From assembly GCA_047967505.1 (NCBI GenBank), contig CM106539.1: a DNA stretch of 64,000 nt. One strand, written 5' to 3'. The position numbers and the translations under genes are program-made. This DNA comes from Dipteris shenzhenensis. Taxonomy: Eukaryota; Polypodiophyta; Polypodiopsida; Gleicheniales. Below are positions 44,586 through 53,849 of the stretch, in pieces; the first letter of the stretch is position 1, and each line of letters begins with the position of its first letter. The notes beneath the pieces are model-generated. The model ran no database searches. It saw only the letters and a list, made by a program, of their open reading frames with translations, and was not told where the DNA came from.

Positions 44586-46400
44586 CTATTCCTCCCAGGG
44601 CCTGCCGATCGGAACTCTCTTTTTGATCTTGATTGGAGTCTTTTTCTTCTTTATTGGCTTGATCTCGACTGTCTGTTTATCAATGCTTGCCTCTGTTGCT
44701 TGTCTGGGAGGGGTATCCTTTTCTTCAGCTGTCTCCACGTGTTCTTCTTCTTGGATTGTGTGGCCTGATGCAATCATGGGTGGCTCTCGAAACCTTATGA
44801 GCTTGTGTTTTCCATAGCCCTCCAGACATTTGGGCTCCTTAACACCACATGCTAATGCATAAGAAGTGTAAGACAAAAAGTAAGTGGCCCTAGAGGCCTG
44901 CTTATTCACATAATCTCCAAATATATCTATGGCAGACAACCTCTCTATCAAAATGATCTTTTCCTTTTGCCATGAAAGATCATGTCCACCTAAAACCCTG
45001 GACAAACATTTTAAGAAGTAAACAATGGCTTCTCCATTGTTGCTCAACTGCCTATGGTAAATCAAGATCTTAGCACTGCCTAGATCATGAATATAATGAG
45101 CTAGGCTTGACAGTTTGCGAAACCCAACCGGCCTGCTTCCACTTGATCTCTGGAGGAATGTGTCATCCTCAATGTGTAGCTGCCACATATCAAAAGATTA
45201 GAGTGAGACAATACACAACCTACAAAACATTTAAGCAGAAGACAAAGTATTTGATTTGAAGTACCTTCTCATTTTCATCAGCAACAAGCAATTCATCTTT
45301 CCAAAGATTTATTCCTCTCCCCTCCAGTCCAGCCTCTTCTTTAAGCTTTTCTGTGTATAGTGCTGAGAGATTCATAGCTTCCTGTGTGAGCTGGAAAGCA
45401 GCTTCATCTGGCTCTTGGAACTTTTCAGCCTCTTTGAAACAAAAAGTAAGGGCCTCTGCAGGATCAAAAATTGTTTCCAAAGCCAGTAGTGAATGGTCAT
45501 CCTCTATGCTATTACTAAAAAAACATCCTCTTTTTCCTCTACTTCAGATGTGTCTTCTTCTTTAGTCTCCTACCCTTGTTCATGCAAAGAGTCCTGACTG
45601 AAGACAATGTACATAAGGAATGCCATGGTTTCCTCAAGCACTCTGCACTTTCTGGTGTGCAAGTTACAATTGGATTTATATTAATCAGGCAGGCTGTCAA
45701 ATCTTCTATTCACATGGTACCTCAGCCTGTCAATGGAGACAATATGATTTATATGCACAAAAACCTTTTCACCTTCCACAATTCTTCCTGCCTCTGTCAG
45801 TTCTTTGAAGGTATCCCAATGGTCTAAAAGAAAATCTTTGTGATGCTCCAGTACAGAGCTCATTGTGAACTCCATGTTGAAAATACTGTGGTATATGTGG
45901 AAGTTACTCTGAGCCTTGCATTTGTGAAGAAACTCAAATAGGAGCAAATCTAGAGACTTGTCCTCTTCTGGTTCCTTTTGTTTTGTGATGGAAGAATCAG
46001 CATTCTGCTCCAGTCTCTTCCTTTTGCCTATTCCACAATTTATATACATCGAATTCTATATGCTGACATATGCAATCAGTGAATGCATAGGATATCACCA
46101 GATAATTCCTTCATGAGCTCTCATGACTCACCTGGTAATTGCTGTGGTCTAATAATAGCAGCAGAAAAGTCCAGCTTCCTCTTGAAAGGTGGGGCCTGGG
46201 AGTCAACTGTTCCAAAGCAAAAACATTTCTCATCATCAAGGAAGAATTCCACAGGGCCAAAGATAGCAAAACAATGAGGTAGAAGTGAGAACCAAAAGAG
46301 ACATAGGAATTTGCAGGAAAACGCGATGGGGGACCATTTGGAAAATATAAAGCACTCTCCTCGCATTTTGTTGCAAATTCTCCAGTTCTGTTGATATGCA
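44586..46400 (-). pseudogene. Gene B: unknown protein of the TIR element, at least three exons
   Basis: The last exon (45179-44586) is open and starts LHIEDDTFLQRS. It includes GGHDLSWQKEKIILIERLSA and a lysine-rich end (KPIKKKKTPIKIKKR). It joins in phase across an 85-bp intron to the exon ending VADENEK at 45265. That exon runs back to about 46030 in one frame with a TAA at 45681-45683, a TAG near 45567-45570 and a one-base slip at a T7 run near 45517-45523. Its segments include SSVLEHHKDFLLDHWDTFKE, LEETMAFLMYIVFSQDSL and DEAAFQLTQEAMNLSALYTE. A strong donor, CCAG|GTGAGT, near 46135 ends an earlier exon (KCFCFGTVDSQAPPFKRKLD). I recognise no family. The position suggests an accessory or structural role, but that is a guess. 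Confidence 0.55.
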
Positions 46401-46720
46401 TGTCAAATCAAACACTAGGTTCATCTCATTGATTCCTAGACAGTATGATTTGATATGCAAGAGAAAGGCTGGAGCTGAGTGAAGCTTTTCATGAGGAATG
46501 TGTCAACAACAAGAATTTGCAGCAAAATGCGATATGGGCTACCTAGAGATGTATAAGCCACTCTCCTCGCATTTTGTTGCAAATTTCTAGGTTCTATTCA
46601 TATCCATCTCCAATCAAATTCCTGGGTGATTTACCACATTCTTGGACAGTATCAATTGAATATGTAACAAGAAGGGTGGAGCTGAGTGAAGACATTTGGA
46701 CATCAAAAATCCAATGGATG
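46307..46720. repeat. Two tandem 205-bp units with hairpin arms, gene B side
   Basis: Unit 1 has arms at 46307-46326 and 46361-46380. Unit 2 has arms at 46513-46532 and 46567-46586. The left arm is GAATTTGCA(G)(G/C)AAAA(C/T)GCGA. The right arm is TCGCATTTTGTTGCAAATT(C/T), its near-exact reverse complement (17-18 of 20). The sequence after each right arm is also shared (GACAGTAT, GGAGCTGAGTGAAG). Confidence 0.88.
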
Positions 46721-47340
46721 GAAGAAATATATGTCAAAAAACATTGAAAACAATCTAGAATTCTGACCTTTTTTTTCCTTTTCCATGCTGTTGGAGTTGC
46801 ACTGGTGAATCTCCTACTCTTTCACTAGCTTGAACTCTGCACTCTAGGTAACCTGGAGATCTAGTAGCGGTAGTAGTCTTCAGGCAGGTTGCAGTCTGGA
46901 TGGAGTGTGCTGGGTAGGAAAGGATCAGAGAGAGAAGGAAAAGGAAGATGTGAGGGTCCTAGCAGGGATGAAAGATTGGGAGGCAGGGGAGGGAAGAGTG
47001 GTTGTGGAATTGATTATGAAATCATGAATGGCACAAGTTCCAAGGCATAAAGTGTACCTTTCACATGTGCCAAGTTTCAAACTCCAAGAGATCTGGGTCC
47101 CATCCACACGTGTGAAACATGACTACATTCCACACGTGTGGGATTTAGTAGCTGCCTTATTTGTATTTTGCACTTATTTGTGGTATCCTGTCTCAGCCCT
47201 CTTGCCCTCCAGTCTCAGCTCTCTTGCCTCCCTACCTCCATACTCTGCAACATCAGCATCCTGACCAGCAGCACAGGTTCATCCCCAGCATAGGGTACTC
47301 ACCAGCAGCACAGCACACCCACAGATAGATTTCAGGTCAG
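46721..47340. other. Central divergent spacer, likely promoter region of genes B and C
   Basis: No coding support. The minus strand has ORF-like shadows only. It lies between divergent genes and should hold their start regions. No TATA box is convincing. Confidence 0.4.
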
Positions 47341-48030
47341 TATTAATGGGTTTTTCCCTCAGTCTCTGCAATCTTCTTGCCTACCATAGAAACAATCCAT
47401 CCTGCATGGAAATGCATAGACTTAGTCCATATTTTATTTAGTTGTAAAGACAGAGAAATCACTGTAGGAATGCAAATCTTCAAGTGTGATAATTGCATGT
47501 GAGGGTAAAACTATACTTATGGGTTCTTCCTTCAGTCTGTGCACACTTCTTGCCTTCTATAGACTCAATCCATCCTGCATGGACATGCAAACACCTTCAA
47601 ATGACTGAAGGCATATTCCAGCATGCTGCCTCATGAATTTGCAGGAAAACGCGAGGAGAAGGCCTTAGGAATTTCAAATAGCCGAAATCGCATTTTGTTG
47701 CAAATATTGAAATGTTGCTTCATCCACCCCTGTCATTCTGGTTTTGTGACTTCCATAGTTATCCATGGCTATACTCTTCTTGCATAAACTCCATTCATAT
47801 TGTATTTAGTTGTAAAGATAGAGAAATCACTATAGGAATGCACCAGCATGTCACTTCAGGTATTTGTAGGAAAACGCGATTTGGACCTGTTAGGAATTTC
47901 AAACTCCTCATATCGTGTTTTATTGCAAAATTTTCAATGTTGCTTCATCCACCCCTGTGATTGCCTTTTTGTGTCATACCATGTTCTCCATGGCTGTAAT
48001 CTCTTTCCATTGCTTTGTATGCAGTTTGTC
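47341..48030. repeat. Tandem 230-bp units with hairpin arms, gene C side
   Basis: Hairpin arms lie at 47635-47654 with 47688-47707, and at 47860-47879 with 47913-47932. The motif is the same as at 46.3 kb (TTTG(C/T)AGGAAAACGCGA and TCGCATTTTGTTGCAAAT). Shared flanking blocks are TTTAGTTGTAAAGA-AGAGAAATCACT, AATGTTGCTTCATCCACCCC and TCAATCCATCCTGCATGGA-type. At least two full units and one partial unit precede gene C. Confidence 0.85.
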
Positions 48031-48036
48031 AGAGTG

Positions 48037-49969
48037 ATGGCAAGAACCAAGTCAACTGCAAGGAAAGCTGGCAAAGGGCCAGGGCTTGCAGCAACAGCAG
48101 CTGGGGCAGGTACCAAGAAATTTAGTGTGCCTCCAAAGGGAAGAGCTCCACATGGCAGGAAGGGTAAGCCAATGAGCCTGCTCAAGAAAAAGGCCAAGAG
48201 ATTGAATCATGGTGCAGGTGTGAAGCAATAGAAAGATATAGGCTTTGCAATCCCCAAGGCACCTTTTCAAAGACTGGTGAAAGAAATATGTGATAGTTGG
48301 CACCTTGGGTTCAGGTGGAACAGGACTGCCATTCTTTCCTTACAAGAAATGGCAGAGGATTACTTGGAAAAATATTTTGAAGATGCAATGCTGGTAGCAG
48401 CCCATGCTCACAGGGTGACTTTGATGGCCAAAGACTTCAACACTTTGTCCAGAATGAGATGGAGGTATGACAAGCTTGTTCATCCTGTGGAATGGCAGGA
48501 CATAAAGATGAGAGACATATTATTAATTCCACCTACAAGGAAGTTGAAGGTAGATGAGGTTAAGGTTGTTGAAGTAACCCACTCAAAGAACACCAGAGGG
48601 AAGGCTGCTTATGAGGAGTCACTGAAGCAGCAAATAAAAGAAACAAAATCTGTTATAGATGTGGAGACTGGAAAGAGGGAGCTGCAGATACATAGAAGGT
48701 TGCAGGATCTGGGCCCTAATATAGTTGTCCATATTGAGGATGAATTTTCAGTGAATGATTTTGACTTGACAAAACCATGCTTGGCAACATTGGCTCATAA
48801 GAATGAGTATTGCTCAGATAGTATCATTCTTGCAATGCTCTAGTAAGTGTCTATTATTTTACATTTTTTGCAAAACAATCCTCCTTGTACCTCCTTTATA
48901 CCCTACCCTAATTATTTTTTGGTCCTATGCAGCATGATGAGAAGCTGGCTTCACCCCTCTGTACAGCATACAGTCCATATTATTGATCCTGCCATTTCTT
49001 CTAAGTTAAGAGATGCAAAGGAAACTCCCATTAGTATTTCCAACTGGTTTAGACACTGCAATTTTGAAGTTATCGATGTTTTGCTACTTCCATACCATAA
49101 CAGGTATGTGGGTGACTACTTCTTTTAAGATTCTTCTTTAAGATTGAGAACTCTTGTAGCCTTTGATTTCCTAATGCTTTTTTCCTTATGCAGTGACTAC
49201 TGGAGTTTTGTTTCTATTGACATCCCAGCAGAAGCAATGCTTTATATTCAACTCTCTTAAAAACACACACAGAGAGCTGAAATTGTAAGTGCTGTGTTTG
49301 CTTTTTGAACTTAAAACTTCATTATTTTGATATCATGCTAACTAAATTATATGTATTGCAGTTGTATTAGAAGGCTTCTAGATGCATTGGATCACTGTCC
49401 TCCTAATGTCTCTCTTTTGGATTCAATAGAACCAATAAATCTAGAGGTAAAAAGTCGTTCCCTCTACTGATGTCTATTTCATGCTATGCCTTTGAACTTA
49501 TTGAATAATTTTGCTTTGTTCAGATGTTAACAGTTTCTAACATATCTTTCCAACTGTACAGACACCACAACAAGATGATTCAAGTAGCTGCAGATGGAGA
49601 GTGTTGATCAGTGCCAAATATCTACTTTCAAGCTATTTTGAGAAAGAACAGCCAAACCTTGTAAGAAAAAATAATTTTCATTTAGATTGAAGATAATTGA
49701 TAGTGATACAAAGTGTTCTAAATCATCATATGCCATTGCAGATGAAAGAAGATAGCTTCAGCTTAAACTATGTATATAATTTCAGAGCTCAAACAATTTG
49801 GAGGTTTTTGAGCTATGCCTCCCCTAAACTTATTGTACCAGCTACTGTCGAGTTGGGTGAGAGCTCTAAAGTACAAGAAGGTGTCATACACCTTGATGCC
49901 ACAGATGAAGCTGATGTGGTGCCACAGGAACAAGGACCTAGTGCTGATGAGGAGAAGCCACAAGAGTAA
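48037..49969 (+). pseudogene. Gene C: histone H3-like domain fused to a C48/ULP1-like protease
   Basis: The six exons are 48037-48842, 48933-49103, 49194-49284, 49362-49446, 49562-49660 and 49742-49969, with GT-AG introns of 77-115 bp. The frame starts MARTKSTARKAGKGP, an H3-like tail keeping R2, K4, R8 and K9. After TAG at 48229-48231 the same frame continues with an H3 fold: PKAPFQRLVKEI (helix 1), SLQEMAEDYLEKYFED (helix 2) and HAHRVTLMAKDF (helix 3). A linker leads to LAHKNEYCSDSIILAML, a C48 start. Then come DYWSFVSID (His of the usual HW is Tyr), a one-base shift in exon 3, FNSLKNTHRELK (usual YDSL), PQQDDSSSC (Gln and catalytic Cys kept; usual following Gly is Arg) and RVLISAKYL. The tail is acidic. 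C48 enzymes cleave SUMO or ubiquitin-like proteins. This copy is probably inactive. Confidence 0.82.
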
Positions 49970-50370
49970 GGACCTGCTATTGATGTTGTTGAGGAGAAGA
50001 TGGAGCAACAGTAAACAGATGCTCCTGGGGCAGTAGAGGACACAATGGAGCAGCACCAACATATTGTACAGGACAGGATGGAGCAGCAGAAAATAGATTC
50101 TCCAAAAAATGATGATAGGGAGAGCTTGGACCATGTAGAGCAGCCTCTGGATCAAGTTGTACATAAATAGAAAATGGATGTCAGGAATATGTTCTACATG
50201 TACAACTAAACACTTCTATATAAAATTTTACTTGATTGAATACAAAACCTTTGTTTATGGAGTCTGTGTTATCTCAATTTTCAAATTTTCAATGTCTTTG
50301 CATTTTATTGAGCTCTCTCTTCTTTTGAGCAACTGCAAAAAAGCAATATGAATCAATAGGGTAAAGTAAA
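49970..50370. other. Decayed tail of gene C and convergent spacer to gene D
   Basis: After the TAA at 49967-49969 the same frame goes on with EEKMEQQ-, DTMEQH- and DRMEQQ-type repeats to a TAG at 50167-50169. The protein may once have ended there. The rest is AT-rich and probably contains both 3' ends. Confidence 0.5.
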
Positions 50371-51694
50371 CTAATAGTAGTGCTTAATGAGACTAGGATA
50401 AATCAGATGGTGTATCTTTTTATTGTTGTAGATAAATAAAAAGTCGTTTGAAATAGAATCTTCTGTCTCAAACAGAATGTCATTGCGTAATTGAGCTAGG
50501 GAGCAACATTCTCTTAATGAGATATTGACTAGCACATCACCATTCTCAACAACATCAATATCAAGAAGTTTATTTTCTGCACCAAAAGAATCTTCATCTT
50601 GATCCATTGGGACTAGTTTTGTGCCTAGCATTCGACTGTGCTTATAATAAAAAGAAAAAATAAAATTTTGTGATGCAACCATGTACTTCAGTTGCATAGA
50701 AGGTTGGACAACCTCACAAAACACTGAACTACATGTCTTCTTATCCCAAACTTTATCCAAAAATTGTGGCATGCATGCCGAACTTGTTGCTTTAACTGTG
50801 AACATTGTTTTTGAAACCTTCACTGGAAAGGTATTAAACAAGTCCACAAAAACTGTGAGAGGCATGCATAAAGAAATTTTTATTATCCTTGTGGCAATAT
50901 TGGGCCTCAGAGCTTTCTGTACTTCTTTGAAAAGCTTGGCCCTATATGCCTGTGTAACACTAGAATGTGGATGAGGCTAATCCACTGAATTCCATGCCAG
51001 AAGGTCTTGTTTCCTTAACACACCATGTGTATTAGCATTGTCCAGCAACTGATAAAAATGATCAGTAAAAAATATACCCGATTGAGCTAGCTCTGTTGCA
51101 CATTGACCTTGGTATTGTTGTTCTCCTATCGATCCATGCAGAACATCTATAAATCCTAGAATACAATCGATGTTTTTCCATGTCTCATACGATGAAGGGT
51201 ATAAATCTGAAATAAAACAACACAAGAATGTCAATAAGCAAAGAAAGAAAGCTTCATCTTAAAAATAAATACACCTCGTAAAGAAAAAAACCACAATAGA
51301 AAAATATACAATTAGTCCTGTGTTGCGGAAGATCATTTGGATAGTCTCGCAAGACAAGTTCTTTATGCATGTACACATGCTGAATCAAAACTTCTTTCAC
51401 CGATATCTTCCCTCTGGTGATTTTAAAATCTCGTACTCTTCCCTTCCATGACGCCAAGAAAATGTTTTTTGTCTGGGTCTTTTTCTTTTGCTAGGTTGCA
51501 TGAGCACCCATGCTCCTTTCGAAACACTAAACCTTTCCCAAGTTCCTTCCGTTTTGACTGTACTTGAATTCTCTACCAAAGAAATAGAAGAAGCAGGTCG
51601 ACCGGGTAGGGATGTGTGGTATAATTTTGCCTTCATAGCATTATCATCTACAGAGCATCTTCCACAAGAACGGCCATGGTTTTTATTCACCATG
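50371..51694 (-). pseudogene. Gene D: unknown protein of the TIR element, two or more exons
   Basis: The main exon (about 51206-50371) is one frame with a single TAG at 50977-50979. It has WKNIDCILGFIDVLHGSIGE, PLTVFVDLFNTFPVKVSKT and MLGTKLVPMDQDED, and near its end the block LRNDILFETEDSISNDFLFI, which resembles a ubiquitin-like beta-grasp segment only loosely. The acceptor TATTTCAG|ATTTATACCC supports its start. The first exon starts at a Met (51694), MVNKNHGRSCGRCSVDD, and holds AWVLMQPSKRKRPRQKTF (basic, nuclear-signal-like). After a frameshift near 51430 it continues as SWKGRVRDFKITRGKISVKE. No family recognised. Confidence 0.5.
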
Positions 51695-52153
51695 GAGACC
51701 TTCTGAATCTGTAACAATAGCAAAGTAATGTAAACAAGATAACAAATTGAAGTTTCAAGAAAGAGAAAGTGGGCAGACAAACAGTTGACAAGAAACATCT
51801 TACTCTACGCCAAACAGGATCAAGGGAGCAGTTTTGGAAAAGAAGAGGCTGCTGCACAATGAGGCAGTGGTGTAGAATGGTAGACCTTTTAAAGGAAAGG
51901 CAGCACAACATTTCAAAGTTCAAAGGAAGGTGGAAGCGGGAAGGCCCTTGTCAGATAAAATGTCAGACTAGATTCTATCTTCTTGTCCAAAGATCTTGTG
52001 AGAATAAAAAACCAATCTCCACATTAATGTAGCACGCTTGTACCTACATAAAGTATTGTTTCTTTTTTCTATTTTCTCTTATTTTCATGAATTTCCAATG
52101 TTACATTGGCCCTCTATTGATTGGTTGAGACCTTATTTTTCCAAACTGTAAAA

Positions 52154-52186
52154 GGCCCCAAAATGAGCTCCCTTTTTTCCTAATGT
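52154..52186 (-). repeat. Right terminal inverted repeat (33 bp)
   Basis: The reverse complement begins ACATTAGGAAAAAAGGGA and ends TCATTTTGGGGCC, matching the left end at 30 of 33 positions. The flank just right (AAAATGGGG) does not repeat the left flank (TCCAAAGGA). Confidence 0.88.
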
Positions 52187-53849
52187 AAAATGGGGGGAAA
52201 GTGAAGACACGTGTCATAAACACCACTCCCGAAAAAGCCCCTCTACTTCAGCCCCCTTCCTTCAGTCCTTTTCTCCTACTCCTAGTTGGGCTAAGCTCCA
52301 TGGCCTAGCCTAGGGGATTAGAAATCATTTGGGAACTTTTCTCACGCTGATATCATTCAAAACGAACCCTAGGAACTCCCTCTCTAGTCGCCGTTCCACC
52401 TCAGCTAGCTGCTGCTCTAGACTGGTTTTTCCACAAACAAAGAATCGACCATAACTTTTTGAGGTTTGCTCAGATTATTATAAAGTGAAAAGAAACTTTG
52501 TTGTTCAGAAGATAAGCTACATTTTTCTTTTCTACACTAAAGGCAAAATCTGCATCGTTTGGCTGCTATGAAAGTCGCAAGAAGGGGGGGTCCTTGGCAG
52601 ATTGTCATTTTTTTAACAATGAATGACAGAAAAGTAGAGAAGCAGCCTTCATATGCTGCAAAACTAGCATCACCTTTGCCTAACACTAGGCAAAATGAGG
52701 TCATACTTCTTCTGCAAGAGCAAATTCTCTTGCTCAAGAAGGAGAACAATGAATTGAAGAAAAAATTTCAAGCTTCAGAGTCAACTCAGGAACAAAAGCT
52801 TAGAACTAGCAAAGGTGAAGGCGGCCAAAAAAGAAGGCAAATGGGCTATCTATAGAGATGGCAAGGCTTTGATCAAGGATTTTAAAGTTAAACCAACAAA
52901 CCCTCAGTCTATAACTAATGTATGATATACATTTGTTTTCTTCTTCTTTTGTTTACTGGTTGAACCAGGTGTAAAGGGAACTTGACATGGTTATATCGTC
53001 TTTTGAGACATAATACAAAAAACTTTTTTTTTGCTTCAAAAAAAAAAAAAGGTCCCACCAAAGCGTGGTACTTTGATCTTACCACTAGGTACTTATACCA
53101 TCTGCCGGATATCTCTAGAACTTGAGTCCACGTGCTCTACCTCGAGCATATGTAGACTCTCCATCCTTTGACCTCAGCTTCTTGCTACCCTAGGAGATAG
53201 CCAAGATACCAGCCCTAGTAGAGCTCAATATGCAGCCACTCTTTGGACTCCTCTACCTCTTGAATGTAGGCCTGAGGATGTGTGAATTGGTGCTCCTTTC
53301 GCTCCCTTTGTGTGCTGACTACTGGATGAATGAATGAGGCTCTAAGCCTCCCTTTTATAGGCCCCAAGTGCTAGCAAACCTATCGACCCAGTAGGCCATA
53401 ATGGCCGCCTTGCTAGTCGGTCAACTATGCCCCCTTAGCTCCATTAAATGTGCTTCTTTGGGGCTCAAAACTTGAGGCCCTTGGCCCATAAAACTAGGTC
53501 TTTATGGCCCTCTCTTCCATGCCCTATATGGGCTAACTTACCTGCCCTACTGGCTGACCCAATGGTCTATAACTAAGCCCCCACCAGGGCCAGTCCTTTG
53601 CAGCCCTACTTGCTGTTGCTCCTGGTCACTTGGGTGCACCTTCTCTTTGTGTAGGTTCCTGCCTTGGTCCAGCCCTCTAACCAAGTCTTCTCATCTGCTA
53701 TCCACCCAACATCCATTGTGACCTAATCAAGGCCCTGTTGCAGGCAAACAACCTGCCCACATGCCTTACTAGACTGGCATCTTTTCTCTCTTTGATCTCT
53801 GCCCACATGGTAATCTTCTCTTCTAGGCACATGTTGCCCTAGGTATCCC
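52187..53849 (+). other. Flank of the TIR element with a small coiled-coil frame
   Basis: The plus-strand frame 52559-52855 (98 residues) has RQNEVILLLQEQILLLKKEN, a leucine-heptad coiled coil with a basic end. I recognise no family, and whether it is expressed is unknown. The remainder, including a T-run and A13 tract near 53030-53050 and C/T-rich DNA to 53850, shows nothing else. Confidence 0.35.

Larger units (their letters stand above)
41119..52186 (+). mobile_element. 11-kb TIR element with four spliced genes, including a histone H3-protease fusion
   Basis: The left end 41119-41151 and the right end 52154-52186 are inverted copies agreeing at 30 of 33 positions. Each begins ACATTAGG outermost and contains CTCATTTTGGGGCC. 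Between them lie gene A (plus), B (minus), C (plus) and D (minus), with introns of 77-117 bp wherever both splice sites could be placed. A/B and C/D are convergent pairs. B/C is divergent across a repeat-rich spacer near the centre. No polymerase B, reverse transcriptase or Helitron Rep is present. Direct target duplications are not evident beyond a possible TA (41123-41124 and 52181-52182). Every gene carries one or more stops or shifts. I cannot assign it to a named superfamily. Confidence 0.8.

Noticed and set aside
48037-48480. Ordinary host histone H3 or CENH3 gene
   Set aside because: The tail after K9, the alpha-N region and many core positions differ from H3. The frame runs through a linker into protease-type exons, and the locus lies inside inverted repeats. 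CENH3 also usually has a longer loop 1, which is not the case here.
51769-52032. Plus-strand frame inside the right end of the TIR element as a fifth gene
   Set aside because: It lies largely upstream of and opposite gene D, lacks motifs and has no good start or splice context. It looks like a chance frame.
41119-52186. Polinton/Maverick or known KDZ/Zisupton element
   Set aside because: I find no protein-primed DNA polymerase, packaging ATPase or capsid gene, and none of the KDZ transposase motifs I know. An ULP1-like domain alone is shared by several unrelated transposon groups.
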